Source of the DNA: Photobacterium gaetbulicola Gung47
Lineage (GTDB): Bacteria; Pseudomonadota; Gammaproteobacteria; Enterobacterales; Vibrionaceae
Direction: 5' to 3'
Length of the DNA stretch: 64,000 nucleotides
Assembly (NCBI GenBank): GCA_000940995.1
Contig: CP005973.1
Coordinates: 1 to 64,000, forward strand
Shown: positions 8,439 to 17,214 of the stretch, in pieces
How positions within the stretch are numbered: the stretch's first letter is position 1
How the letters are laid out: every line of letters starts with the position of its first letter
Translations under genes and position numbers: made by a program
The notes under the pieces: model-generated
What the model saw: only the letters and a program-made list of their open reading frames with translations
Databases searched by the model: none
What the model was told of the DNA's origin: nothing

Positions 8439-9341
8439 TTACTTGTTACTGATCGCTTTACGGGTAAAACCTTGGTTTTCATCCAGTAGTGAAGCGGCTT
8501 GGCAGGCATCGACGCCAGCCAACAGCATGACAATCGCTGTCTTGCAGTGGCCGTTGCAGGCCGCAAGTGCGTCAATAGCTTCTTCTCGGCTGCACTCTGC
8601 AGCCGCCATCACAATATTCTTCTGCCGCTCGACCAGCTTGGCGTTGGTGGCTTCGACATCTACCATCAAGTTGCCATAGACCTTGCCGGTTTTGATCATC
8701 GCGCCGGTGGTTAGCATGTTGAGGATCAGTTTCTGTGCTGTGCCTGCTTTCAGGCGTGATGATCCGGTGACGATTTCAGGCCCAACAACCGGGGTGATAG
8801 CGATATCGGCAGCTTGGCTCATCGGGCTCTGCGGGTTGCAGCTGATACACGCCACGGTTGCGCCAACGGACTTGGCATAGTCCATCGCGCCAAGTACATA
8901 GGGTGTCCGGCCACTGGCGGCAATACCGACCAAGACATCTTTGCTGCTGAAATCCAGTGCTTGCAGATCGCCAGCCCCTATTTCACGGTTGTCCTCGGCA
9001 TTTTCAACGGCTTTGAGAATGGCTTTATGGCCACCGGCAATAAGCCCTACCACTTGTTCTGGCTTGCTGCCGAAAGTGGGTGGGCACTCACTCGCATCCA
9101 GAATACCGAGGCGCCCAGAAGTACCTGCGCCACTGTAGATGAGCCTGCCGCCTTGCATAAAGGCATCGGCAATGGCATCGACCGCCCGGGCGATATCAGG
9201 AAGTACCGCTTCGACGGCTAGCGCGACTTTCTGATCTTCCTGATTGATGACGCTTAGCATATCGATGGTTGATAGTGTATCAATCTCGGCACTGGCACTG
9301 TTGCGGCTTTCAGTCACCATCTTGGTCAAATCAATTTTCAT
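8439..9341 (-). CDS. murQ: N-acetylmuramic acid 6-phosphate etherase MurQ
   Basis: A cytosolic enzyme of 300 residues that removes lactate from MurNAc-6-phosphate to give GlcNAc-6-phosphate in cell-wall recycling. The N-terminus carries the family start (LVTESRNxxSxxID-like, here VTESRNSASAEIDTLST). The SIS sugar-phosphate domain spans about 55-218 with RLIYSGAGTSGRLGILDASECPPTFG and GIAASGRTPYVLGAMDYA. The C-terminal UBA-like helical part (SREEAIDALAACNGHCKTAI) is complete. The usual partners murP and murR are not adjacent. A MupG-like gene lies 45 kb away. Confidence 0.96.
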   Translation of the reverse strand: MKIDLTKMVTESRNSASAEIDTLSTIDMLSVINQEDQKVALAVEAVLPDIARAVDAIADAFMQGGRLIYSGAGTSGRLGILDASECPPTFGSKPEQVVGLIAGGHKAILKAVENAEDNREIGAGDLQALDFSSKDVLVGIAASGRTPYVLGAMDYAKSVGATVACISCNPQSPMSQAADIAITPVVGPEIVTGSSRLKAGTAQKLILNMLTTGAMIKTGKVYGNLMVDVEATNAKLVERQKNIVMAAAECSREEAIDALAACNGHCKTAIVMLLAGVDACQAASLLDENQGFTRKAISNK

Positions 9342-9538
9342 TCTGGGGTCCGTTGTAATGAGGTACCACTATCTTAAGTTATGACAAGGCTCGGAGCTAG
9401 GCACGACTGAGATTTGGCCTGCAAGATAGTATTAAGTATCATTTGAAATATATCTTTATGGGGCGCATTGCTATAACATGTATTTAAAAGTTTTGTTTTT
9501 GGTGCGCTATCACCCGCCTCATAAGGAAGTACACAATA

Positions 9539-9625
9539 ATGAATTTTAAAATGACGTTTGCACTGATTTTCGCCATGGCCCTGTCATTGTCGATGATTGC
9601 CCCGTTGCTGATTTTTGCGCAGTAA
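9539..9625 (+). CDS. very small membrane protein (28 residues)
   Basis: A short ORF (MNFKMTFALIFAMALSLSMI, then APLLIFAQ) made almost entirely of one hydrophobic helix. An AAGGAAG ribosome site lies about 10 bases before the ATG and a strong terminator starts 12 bases after the stop, which together support a real transcript and translation. No homologue is recognised with confidence. It may be a small inner-membrane regulator of the YnhF type. Confidence 0.6.
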   Translation: MNFKMTFALIFAMALSLSMIAPLLIFAQ

Positions 9626-9637
9626 CATTGTTCATTC

Positions 9638-9670
9638 ACTGCCGGTAGCCCACCGGCAGTTTATTGTTGT
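9638..9670 (+). terminator. rho-independent terminator
   Basis: A 9-bp stem ACTGCCGGT / ACCGGCAGT with a 5-base loop, followed by TTATTGTTGTTCTTT. It ends the transcript of the 28-residue membrane protein. Confidence 0.8.
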
Positions 9671-9811
9671 TCTTTCCTGCTTCCCCTTCCTGCATTGGCA
9701 CAAACGTTACTAAGAGTACTGCTCGAATACGTCTTATTGATTGATATAAAAACACTATTGGCCTGTGCCATAATTATCCATTGCTGACATTTCTTGTTTG
9801 GATAAACATCA

Positions 9812-10222
9812 ATGCATAACAAAAATCTGATACGAGCACTGGCTGGCCCTTTCATGGTGCTGGCTCTAAGTGCATGCAGTACCAATTACGTCGATAGCTA
9901 TGTCGCGGCCAACGACTGGCAGTCGCTGGGCGAGCAAGATGCGCTCAAGGGCCACCGGGTGAGGGATCTCTCTTCGTTGGCAAACGGCGACTTATTGGCA
10001 GCGCAACAAAAATACAGCGTCGGTTATGAAATGGGCCGCGCTGAATACTGTGACGTCGACAAGGCGTGGCAACTGGGCAAGTCAGGCCAAAACTATTTCG
10101 GTATCTGCGACGGGTTGCCACATGGCAATGAATTTAGGCAGCAGTACCAGTATGGCCATGATGCTTTTGTGATAGAGATGGAGCGGGAAAGCTCGGCAAA
10201 CGGGTTTGGCTTTGGCTATTAG
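9812..10222 (+). CDS. DUF2799 family lipoprotein
   Basis: A protein of 136 residues with a lipoprotein signal (MVLALSAC, lipobox cysteine near residue 22), so anchored to the envelope. The mature part matches DUF2799: WQSLGEQDALKGHRVRDLSS, YSVGYEMGRAEYC, AWQLGKSGQNYFGICDG and QQYQYGHDAF. These proteins are common in Vibrionaceae and have no known function. It stands alone. Confidence 0.85.
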   Translation: MHNKNLIRALAGPFMVLALSACSTNYVDSYVAANDWQSLGEQDALKGHRVRDLSSLANGDLLAAQQKYSVGYEMGRAEYCDVDKAWQLGKSGQNYFGICDGLPHGNEFRQQYQYGHDAFVIEMERESSANGFGFGY

Positions 10223-10314
10223 AGATGCTGAAGAAACAACGTTGATTGTTTGACTGTTGACCTGTCCATAGCTTCATAGTTTAAGGTGACGACTTCATTG
10301 CATAGGGCTTGGCC

Positions 10315-11484
10315 ATGTATCGGATTTCAGAATTAGCAGAGCAAGTGGGGCTGTCGCGCTCCACCTTGCTGTACTACGAGAAGCTGGGCTTGATTGCCGG
10401 TAAGCGGCTCGACAACGGTTACCGTAGTTATAGCGAGCGGGATCTGCAACGCTTAAAACTGTTGCAACAGTTGCAGGCTGGTGGGCTGACGCTCAAAGAG
10501 TGCCAGGCCTGCCTCGAGGCCAAGGTTGACCGCGAACTATTGCTAAACCGCATGCACCAGCTAGAAGAAGAGATTGCCCACAAACAACAGTCTCGTGATT
10601 TGTTGGCGGCGATGCTGGGTGAATCTGAGCTGACAGCATGGCATCAGTCGTTGGAGCAGGCTGCCCCTGATGCACATTTGGATTGGTTAATGAAACAGGG
10701 CTTTGATGAGAAGCAGGCCCTGAGACTGAAGTGGTTATCAAAAGACATGAATACACACGAACAATATATGGCGGACTTCAACACGATATTTGAAAGCCTG
10801 GATCGCTGGGGACCGGGCTTGGAGGCCGAAACCATCAAAGCCTTCAACCTGCTGCCAACTGTGCCACAGACAATCTTGGAGATCGGGTGTGGTCAGGGCA
10901 TTGCAACGACAGTGCTTGCGAACCAGTCCGATGCGGTGATCACTGCGGTCGACAACCATGAAGACGCCCTTAGCAGGCTGCGAGAGCGCGTGGATGAGGC
11001 GGGTGTCGAAGGGAAGGTGATTACCCAGTGTGCCAGCATGACCGATTTGCCATTTGCTGATGCCAGCTTCGAGGTGATCTGGGCCGAGGGCTGCGCCTAT
11101 ATCATGGGGGTCAACAACGCCCTCAAGCAGTGGCGGCGCTTACTGAAAAGCGGGGGGGTACTGGTGCTGAGTGATCTGGTATGGCATAGCGACAACCCAA
11201 GTGCACAAAGGCAGGCGTTCTGGAATAAGGAATACCCGGACATGACCACGGTTGAAGAGCGTATCAAACAGGCGCAGGCTGCAGGCTACCAAGTGCTTGA
11301 GAGCTTTACCCTGAGCGACGAGGCATGGCAGGCGTATTTCTTGCCACTCCAGAAACGGGTTAATGAGCTCAAAGAGAGCATGGCCGAGTCGCAGGCGATC
11401 AAGGATATCCAGGCCGAATTGGATATCTATCACCAGGGGTTCGAGCAGTTCGGCTACCAGGTGTTTATCCTGCAAAATAGATAA
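10315..11484 (+). CDS. MerR-type regulator fused to a SAM-dependent methyltransferase
   Basis: A protein of 389 residues from the ATG at 10315 (a TTG two codons earlier is possible). Residues 1-70 are a MerR winged HTH (YRISELAEQVGLSRSTLLYYEKLGL, then NGYRSYSERDLQRLKLLQQL), followed by a dimerisation coiled coil at about 75-105. From ~145 on it is a class I methyltransferase: ILEIGCGQGIATTVLANQ is the SAM motif I, TAVDNHEDAL motif II, and DLPFADASFEVIWAEG and LKSGGVLVLSDL follow. The C-terminal domain sits where MerR proteins normally bind an effector. Whether it is an active enzyme or a SAM/ligand sensor is unknown. Confidence 0.9.
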   Translation: MYRISELAEQVGLSRSTLLYYEKLGLIAGKRLDNGYRSYSERDLQRLKLLQQLQAGGLTLKECQACLEAKVDRELLLNRMHQLEEEIAHKQQSRDLLAAMLGESELTAWHQSLEQAAPDAHLDWLMKQGFDEKQALRLKWLSKDMNTHEQYMADFNTIFESLDRWGPGLEAETIKAFNLLPTVPQTILEIGCGQGIATTVLANQSDAVITAVDNHEDALSRLRERVDEAGVEGKVITQCASMTDLPFADASFEVIWAEGCAYIMGVNNALKQWRRLLKSGGVLVLSDLVWHSDNPSAQRQAFWNKEYPDMTTVEERIKQAQAAGYQVLESFTLSDEAWQAYFLPLQKRVNELKESMAESQAIKDIQAELDIYHQGFEQFGYQVFILQNR

Positions 11485-11523
11485 CGCGTAGACTTCTTAC
11501 CCCATTGGTGGTTCTTAGACGTT

Positions 11524-11560
11524 AAGCAACAGGCTTCGAATATCGAAGCCTGTTGCTTTT
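11524..11560 (+). terminator. rho-independent terminator
   Basis: A perfect 16-bp stem (AAGCAACAGGCTTCGA / TCGAAGCCTGTTGCTT) with a 3-base loop, ending in TTTT. It ends the MerR-methyltransferase transcript and, being flanked by A/T on both sides, might also act for the minus-strand small ORF downstream. Confidence 0.85.
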
Positions 11561-11672
11561 AGTCGTTCAAGGTTTAACGCGGCTTCGACAATCAGCGTCT
11601 GCACTGCGGTTTTTCGGATGCGTTGAATTTGAGAGATATCGACTATCAGGATTTAATTTGCGGCAAAACAGA

Positions 11673-11756
11673 TTAGTTCTGGTTGCCGAAGTTGTAGTGG
11701 ATGAAGCAAACCGCTCCAGAGATCAGAGTACTGAGTGAAAAAATAACAAATCCCAT
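11673..11756 (-). CDS. very small hydrophobic protein (27 residues)
   Basis: A minus-strand ORF beginning MGFVIFSLSTLISGAVCFIH and ending in YNFGNQN, one membrane helix long. An AGGAG ribosome site sits 6 bases before the ATG, which is the best support. No homologue is recognised. It is the only plausible gene in the ~730-base gap between 11560 and 12292. Confidence 0.45.
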   Translation of the reverse strand: MGFVIFSLSTLISGAVCFIHYNFGNQN

Positions 11757-12291
11757 ACGTTTCTCCTTTCCAGCTTATAAAGCTATGTAACTTGAAAACA
11801 TCATGGCATATCAAGATCTGGGCTGATAGAGATGCAGTTATCACTTTTGATAGATTGGTCATTAATGATTGGTCCGGGATCACAGTATTCGATATTTTCC
11901 ACTAGGCTGGCGCAAGGATTGTCGCTCTTAGTGGCGTTTTATCTCATGTGGTGGCGAAATTGTGACTTTATCCTGCTGTTTAATCGGCCTATAACCCACT
12001 CTGTATCAACATGATGGCGGCAATGAGTCTCTACACGTTTTGCACTAAGCTGCTTGGCTAGTTTTCGCTGGCAAGGAAAGCGGTTGGCTTTAAGCACGCA
12101 GCTGATGCTGTAGGCTTTTTGTATGCCTATTGTGGAAATATTAAAGGATTATAATTACTTACAATAAGGGGATTCTAAGCCCTACCTAATTTGTGTAACG
12201 TGTGTTTTTTTGAATATCCCGACCCATTCATCGAACGCTTGAGTGTCGCTGTCATGGAATTTGTTTATTATTGGCTTAAGGGCAACTCTTT
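11757..12291. other. intergenic, no supported gene
   Basis: Only short ORFs without good starts are present. The left part should carry the promoter of the small minus-strand ORF, and the right part that of the secreted protein at 12292. No RNA gene or clear operator was seen. Confidence 0.4.
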
Positions 12292-12729
12292 ATGAAGCAC
12301 CGCCTACTCCTTTCTCTTTTTTTGCTTCACCTCAGTGCACCGGCAACGTCTTCCAACCTCGTGTCGCAATTTGTTGAGAATGCGAAAACAGCGGATGTTT
12401 TCAATGAGTTTTCATCCTACGCAGGGTTTGATTCAGAGCTGCTTCAACAGCACTACACCATGAACGCAAACCTGTGTATGGCGGAGATATCTCCTGTGAC
12501 ATTGGCGCAGTTAGACAAATGTGTTGATGGCCGCTTGCCGAAATCATTGCAGATATCACCAGATGTCTGGGAAGGATGGCTGGATATCAAGTATCTCGAT
12601 GACAATATCGATAGCCTTCAACAGCAAATCGACAGGCTGCTGGAAAAAGAGAGCTTGTCGGCAGAGGAAGAGCGGCAATTGATTGTGCTTGAGGATGATC
12701 TCGATAGGCTATATGAAACCATTATGTAG
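12292..12729 (+). CDS. small exported protein with coiled coil, unknown function
   Basis: A protein of 145 residues with a signal peptide (RLLLSLFLLHLSAPATS). Residues ~100-140 are a charged, heptad-like helix (DNIDSLQQQIDRLLEKESLSAEEERQL), suggesting a coiled coil. Two cysteines (LCMAE and DKCVDG) could pair in the periplasm. The family is not recognised. It is monocistronic and convergent with the amidohydrolase. Confidence 0.65.
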   Translation: MKHRLLLSLFLLHLSAPATSSNLVSQFVENAKTADVFNEFSSYAGFDSELLQQHYTMNANLCMAEISPVTLAQLDKCVDGRLPKSLQISPDVWEGWLDIKYLDDNIDSLQQQIDRLLEKESLSAEEERQLIVLEDDLDRLYETIM

Positions 12730-12807
12730 TTATCGTGCTGACGCCAACAGTTCGGCCAGCGTCAAAGACGCTGACCTACAAGTGTTAGATGCTACTATTG
12801 CCGTGGT

Positions 12808-14250
12808 TTAATTCATCAAGCTCTTTGACTTGATTGCCTTTTTCGATAGCTCTTTGGCGAACTCGGCAATATCGGCTTCAATGGTCCGTACAGCCTGCTG
12901 CATTTCAGCCATATCAATGTTTTTGATTTCCCGCTGCTCCATCACGATGTCGCCATTGACGATAGTCGTGCTGACATTGCCTGGGTTGGCTTGGTACACC
13001 AAAGTCGCATACGGGTTGTAATTCGGCATCATATTCGGCGATTGGGTCTCGATAATGATGATATCGGCTTTCTTGCCGACTTCCAGCGAACCGATTTGGT
13101 CTTCCATGTGAAGTGCCCTTGCGCCACCGATGGTGGACAGCTCAATCACTTGCTCTGGGATCATAATGGTGCGGTCGTTATGCTTGAGGCGCTGCATGTT
13201 GGCGGTGTAACTCAAGGTGCGCCACAGATCGACCTGGTTCGAGCTCATCGGCCCGTCGGTGCCCAGTCCCAAGCGCAATCCCTGGCGATACATTTCCCAT
13301 GCCGGGGCAATGCCGGTCGCTCCCTTGGCATTGGCCATCGGGTTGTGCGCTACGCTGGCTCCTGCTTCTTTGATGAGATCAATGTCATTTTGATCAAGGT
13401 GGATACCGTGGGCCAGCACCATGCGGTTATCCAGTACGCCGATTTCCTTCAGCCAGGCCACCGGACTGAGTTGCTGGTCATTGCCTTCGATACGCTCGGC
13501 CTCATTGCCGAATTCGGCAACGTGGATCAGCACAGGTGCATCCAGCTTGGCAGACAGACGGTTGATTTCCTGCAGCTTCTCTTTCGAGACGGTATAGACC
13601 GCATGTGGCGCGAAGGCTGGGGTGATCAGCGGATCGTTCTGGTACTCTTCGATAAATTGGGTGGCGTACTCAATACCGCCATATGGTTCGGGGGCATCGA
13701 CCACCGGGAATTTAATCACAGTTTCACCGAGTACCGCACGGAGGCCGACTTCTTTGGTGGCACGGGCCATGTCATCAACGTGGTAGTACATGTCGGCATA
13801 GGTGGTTACACCGCTCTGGGCCAGATCAACCGCCCCCAGTTTGGTCGCCTGATAAATCAAATCGCGGCTTAGCTTCTCTTTTTCCAGTGGGAAGAAATAG
13901 GCAAACAGACGGTTTTCGATCCCTTCTTCACCCAAGCCGCGGAACGCGATCATAGGCAGGTGGTTATGGGTGTTGATCATCCCCGGCATGACAATGCCGT
14001 CTTCGGCATCGATAACCTTGGGAGCCTGATATCGGCTCAGTAAGCTTGCATCACCGACAGCGACGATGGTGTCGTTTTCGATGACGATAACACCATTTTC
14101 TATCACATCTTTTTCATCGTTGATGGTTAACACCTGGCCATTGGTAATGATCAGGCTGGCATTATACTGAGATTCGGCTTGGGGTTCGGCAACGGTTGAA
14201 CAGCCTGCCAGTAGCAGGGCGGAAGTAATGATCGATATTCTGGTTTTCAT
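12808..14250 (-). CDS. amidohydrolase / deaminase of the TRZ-ATZ (MtaD-like) family, lipoprotein
   Basis: A metal-dependent hydrolase of 480 residues. The metal ligands are visible: H95 and H97 in MINTHNHLP, the HVAEF histidine near 242, a further His in LAHGIHLD, and the aspartate in LGTDGPMSSN. This pattern matches S-adenosylhomocysteine/5'-methylthioadenosine deaminases and atrazine chlorohydrolases. Unusually, the N-terminus is a lipoprotein signal (ITSALLLAGC, Cys17), which would place the enzyme in the periplasm on a membrane. The substrate is not known; a deaminated nucleoside or amine is possible. Confidence 0.88.
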   Translation of the reverse strand: MKTRISIITSALLLAGCSTVAEPQAESQYNASLIITNGQVLTINDEKDVIENGVIVIENDTIVAVGDASLLSRYQAPKVIDAEDGIVMPGMINTHNHLPMIAFRGLGEEGIENRLFAYFFPLEKEKLSRDLIYQATKLGAVDLAQSGVTTYADMYYHVDDMARATKEVGLRAVLGETVIKFPVVDAPEPYGGIEYATQFIEEYQNDPLITPAFAPHAVYTVSKEKLQEINRLSAKLDAPVLIHVAEFGNEAERIEGNDQQLSPVAWLKEIGVLDNRMVLAHGIHLDQNDIDLIKEAGASVAHNPMANAKGATGIAPAWEMYRQGLRLGLGTDGPMSSNQVDLWRTLSYTANMQRLKHNDRTIMIPEQVIELSTIGGARALHMEDQIGSLEVGKKADIIIIETQSPNMMPNYNPYATLVYQANPGNVSTTIVNGDIVMEQREIKNIDMAEMQQAVRTIEADIAEFAKELSKKAIKSKSLMN

Positions 14251-14408
14251 TGTGACTTAGCGGACTGTTGAGAGAAGGCGCATGCATTCTAGGTATCAAC
14301 ATGCCGCGTGGCAATCGTTTGCTGTTTGTAGTGGGAGCCGATTCACGCGCAGAGATCGGTTCGTCATACTCGCACGTATAGTCTTATACCGAAGCTAAAG
14401 AGATAACT

Positions 14409-14789
14409 ATGTTAATCGTATTTTATGATGGTTCGTGCCCATTATGTGCAAGAGAAATGGCGGCGCTGAAACGGTATGATGCTGACAGTGCGATTCTGCT
14501 TGAAGACATCCATCAGCCCGGTTTTATCGAGCGATTTCCGCAGATAGACCCAACAGCCGCGATGAAAATCCTTCATGGCGAGCTTGATGGCAAGCCATTA
14601 TATGGCCTGGATGTCACTTATCATGCTTGGCGTTTGGTGGGAAAAAAGTGGCGGGTTGCGTTTCTGCGCTGGTGGTGGGTCAAGCCCATTGCCGACAGGG
14701 CCTACCTGTTCTTTGCCAAGCATCGGCAGGCGATCTCTAAGCTGTTTGTCCGCAGGTCTCGTTGCGATAATAACGTTTGCTACAAATAA
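14409..14789 (+). CDS. DCC family thiol-disulfide oxidoreductase-like protein (DUF393)
   Basis: A protein of 126 residues with the signature YDGSCPLCAREM at 6-17, carrying a CxxC pair on a thioredoxin-like fold. It is followed by the usual YGLDVTYHAWRLVGKKWRV segment and an aromatic stretch. The family length is about 120-140 residues. A redox role in the cytosol is assumed for the family, but the substrate is unknown. It is a single gene ended by the terminator at 14915. Confidence 0.9.
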   Translation: MLIVFYDGSCPLCAREMAALKRYDADSAILLEDIHQPGFIERFPQIDPTAAMKILHGELDGKPLYGLDVTYHAWRLVGKKWRVAFLRWWWVKPIADRAYLFFAKHRQAISKLFVRRSRCDNNVCYK

Positions 14790-14914
14790 TTTTTGGCTTG
14801 TGAGCCCTTATTATCCAGTCCCAAGCAAGTTGGGTAATGCTCCGCTATAGGGAAATAAGTCATTGTATCTAGAAAAATTAGGAGCCATGATCATAGTGCT
14901 GGCTACACAGTAAT

Positions 14915-14950
14915 AACCCCACCGGATGAAAATCTGGTGGGGTTTTCTCT
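14915..14950 (+). terminator. rho-independent terminator, possibly bidirectional
   Basis: A 12-bp stem (AACCCCACCGGA / TCTGGTGGGGTT, one wobble pair), followed by TTCTCTTTG on the plus strand. It lies between the DCC gene and the convergent lyase gene and may serve both. Confidence 0.8.
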
Positions 14951-14966
14951 TTGTGTAAACTAAACC

Positions 14967-17213
14967 TTAGCCAACCGCGACTTTCTCCTCAGCTTGTTGG
15001 ATATTCACACTGTCGTTATTGAAGTCGATGATAATGGTGTCTTCTCTGGTGAATATTGTCAGCGTTTGGTTGCTACCGAGCTGATGGGCGATAGGCTGCT
15101 TCTCACAGCAAGAAATAATCAGGTGCTCTTTTTGCTCTTGTAACGTCCACTCTAGGTGGTACATGTGCTTACTGGCATCGGAGATCACTTTTTCATCGTG
15201 GGAGGTATCATTGTTATAGCCAAAAGATAGCTGTGGGCTGATTTGGTCATGGCTTGGCAAGCTAACTTGATAATTACGGCCTTGTCCTGCGAGGTTAACG
15301 TGCTGGCCATCAGCGAATACATCGAGTGGGGAATGCAACCGCCATTGGACTGTCTGCGCCTCGTGCAGCGAGATCTGATCGCAGATCAGTACTCCCTTGC
15401 CGTCCACCATCACAAGGGTACGGGTGAAGCGGCGGGTGCCCTCGTAGGCAAGTGCCAGCTCGAGCTGAACTAGGCTCCAACCCATGCCTTGCTCCTGGCG
15501 CAGTACCTTGGCAGTCGCAGCCTCGTTATCAAGGATTTGGCCTTTACCCATATCCTCGCCAAAAAGCGGTAAGTTGTGGGCCTGGGTGGTGCGGGTCCAC
15601 TGGCTGTGGTGGCCGCTGCCAAATCGATAGCCGTAGCTGCCGCTTGGGGTCAGGATGCTTTCTCCGTCATCAAACAAGGCAATATTTCCCTGGTCGGCAT
15701 GACGGTGGGAGCTGTTGCCAAATTGGCTAGCCCGGTAGTAAAGCGCCAGTTCATTGGTTTGCATTTTGCCAAGCCCGGCAAAGGCATAGTATTGGCTATA
15801 GACCGTATCGTAATGGGCTGTGGTTTGTACCTGAGGCTGAGTTGTTGGCGTTTTATTCTCTGCAAAGGCCAGCTGCTTAACCGTTGGGACGACATCCAGC
15901 AAATGCAGGTGGAACACCTCGATTTTCGCTTCTAGTTCCTTGCAGGTTTTACGGGCGTGTTCGTCACCGAAACGCTCGGCGTAGATCCGCAGCGGGTTCT
16001 GGGCAAAAAAGCCCGGCCACTCGCGGCCATCGCGCTTGCACCAGAAGCCATCACCGAACGGGTGGATATCTTGTTCGGGTGCCACAAAGTCCATCGCAAA
16101 CTGGCAGTAGTTTTTGTAAAACGGGTGGTCATAGAAAGAGAACCCGCTTAGCCGTTCAACCGAAAGGAAGAAAGGGTGGTGCCACTTGCTGTAAGACGAT
16201 GAGTAGAATGGCCCTTCAGCCCAGCTGCCGTCTTCGCCGCCATAAAATGGCAATACACTCTGGTAGATCATCAGGGCGTAGTTGAGCCAGCGCTCGCACA
16301 CCTGCTCATCATATTCTTTATGGAGTGCCAGTGCTGCAACCCCAAGATAAGCAGGCAAACGGGAAGTGTGTGAATGGCCCGGGAACTGCTTGAATTGATC
16401 TTGCTCTAGGCGTTGTTCCATTTGATAGGCAATACGAACCAGCATCGGTTTGATAAAGTCTTTTTCGCTGTCGGTCAGCAGCGGCGCCAGCCAGTGATAA
16501 GCGAGATACAGGTTGCGGGCTAGGGATAGGCCGACCTCGTCGCCCCAGGTGCAAGGGCGCAATAGTGAAGCCGGGCCTTCCGGGCTCCATTCCGCCAGTC
16601 GTAACAACAGCTGTACCGCCAACTCACCATTTTCTTCCTCACCCCAGATTTTGTAGAGCAGGGTCAGGGCCATCAAATCGCGATCAATCCAGTTGCGCAC
16701 GTTGGCAATGGCGGTGCGCTTTCCTTCTTCCTGGCCACGGCGGTAATGTGTCGGGTAGCTGATGGCATCAATATCAACTAGCTTCGCAGTGTTTTGGAAT
16801 TTCTGATAAGACTGGGCTGAAAAATCACGAACGCTCGGGATATCCTGGTCAAAATACATTAAAAACTGCTGGTGCTTGCTGCACAACTCGAACAGCTCCT
16901 TGGCACTTGGCGGCAGGTATTTTTCGGTCTGGCTATCAATGGCAAACGTCATCCACTGCGAGGTGTTGTTGCAGGTATCCTGTACCCGCCAGCGGTATTG
17001 GCCAGAGGACAATAGGAACGGCAGGCGAAATGGCGAGCTGACATTCTCCCAGCGCCATTGCAGCTGCTTTTCGACATGCTCCAGTTCGATATTGTAGGTG
17101 GCTTGGTAGTCCGATTGCGGCCAGTTGAAGCTTGGTGGGTTAACCCGGGTTGGTTTGTTTTGCTCCGGGGTCACAAACTTTTGAAAATCATGGGTTCGGC
17201 GTAGAGACAACAT
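14967..17213 (-). CDS. heparinase II/III-like polysaccharide lyase (DUF4962-type)
   Basis: A protein of 748 residues. The N-terminal ~90 residues form a beta-rich domain (YNIELE, SGQYRWRVQD). A helical toroid follows (about 100-440) with QFPGHSHTSRLPAYLG and GEDGSWAEGPFYSSSYSKWHHPF. The C-terminal half is the heparinase II/III beta-sandwich with GNSSHRHADQGNIALFDDGE (HxHxD), where catalytic His residues of the family sit. Such enzymes cleave uronic-acid polysaccharides such as heparin, alginate or chondroitin by elimination. No signal peptide is seen, so it probably works on imported oligosaccharides. The substrate is not known. Confidence 0.85.
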   Translation of the reverse strand: MLSLRRTHDFQKFVTPEQNKPTRVNPPSFNWPQSDYQATYNIELEHVEKQLQWRWENVSSPFRLPFLLSSGQYRWRVQDTCNNTSQWMTFAIDSQTEKYLPPSAKELFELCSKHQQFLMYFDQDIPSVRDFSAQSYQKFQNTAKLVDIDAISYPTHYRRGQEEGKRTAIANVRNWIDRDLMALTLLYKIWGEEENGELAVQLLLRLAEWSPEGPASLLRPCTWGDEVGLSLARNLYLAYHWLAPLLTDSEKDFIKPMLVRIAYQMEQRLEQDQFKQFPGHSHTSRLPAYLGVAALALHKEYDEQVCERWLNYALMIYQSVLPFYGGEDGSWAEGPFYSSSYSKWHHPFFLSVERLSGFSFYDHPFYKNYCQFAMDFVAPEQDIHPFGDGFWCKRDGREWPGFFAQNPLRIYAERFGDEHARKTCKELEAKIEVFHLHLLDVVPTVKQLAFAENKTPTTQPQVQTTAHYDTVYSQYYAFAGLGKMQTNELALYYRASQFGNSSHRHADQGNIALFDDGESILTPSGSYGYRFGSGHHSQWTRTTQAHNLPLFGEDMGKGQILDNEAATAKVLRQEQGMGWSLVQLELALAYEGTRRFTRTLVMVDGKGVLICDQISLHEAQTVQWRLHSPLDVFADGQHVNLAGQGRNYQVSLPSHDQISPQLSFGYNNDTSHDEKVISDASKHMYHLEWTLQEQKEHLIISCCEKQPIAHQLGSNQTLTIFTREDTIIIDFNNDSVNIQQAEEKVAVG

Positions 17214-17214
17214 A

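Noticed and set aside
8243..8452. 69-residue plus-strand ORF
   Set aside because: It runs through two strong hairpins including a terminator; better explained as a non-coding RNA region.
8814..9221. 135-residue plus-strand ORF
   Set aside because: Shadow of murQ on the other strand.
12991..13872. 293-residue plus-strand ORF
   Set aside because: It lies fully antisense to the amidohydrolase gene, whose motifs are complete, and its own translation resembles no protein.
15452..16285. Plus-strand ORFs across the lyase gene
   Set aside because: Antisense to a long gene with clear domain motifs.
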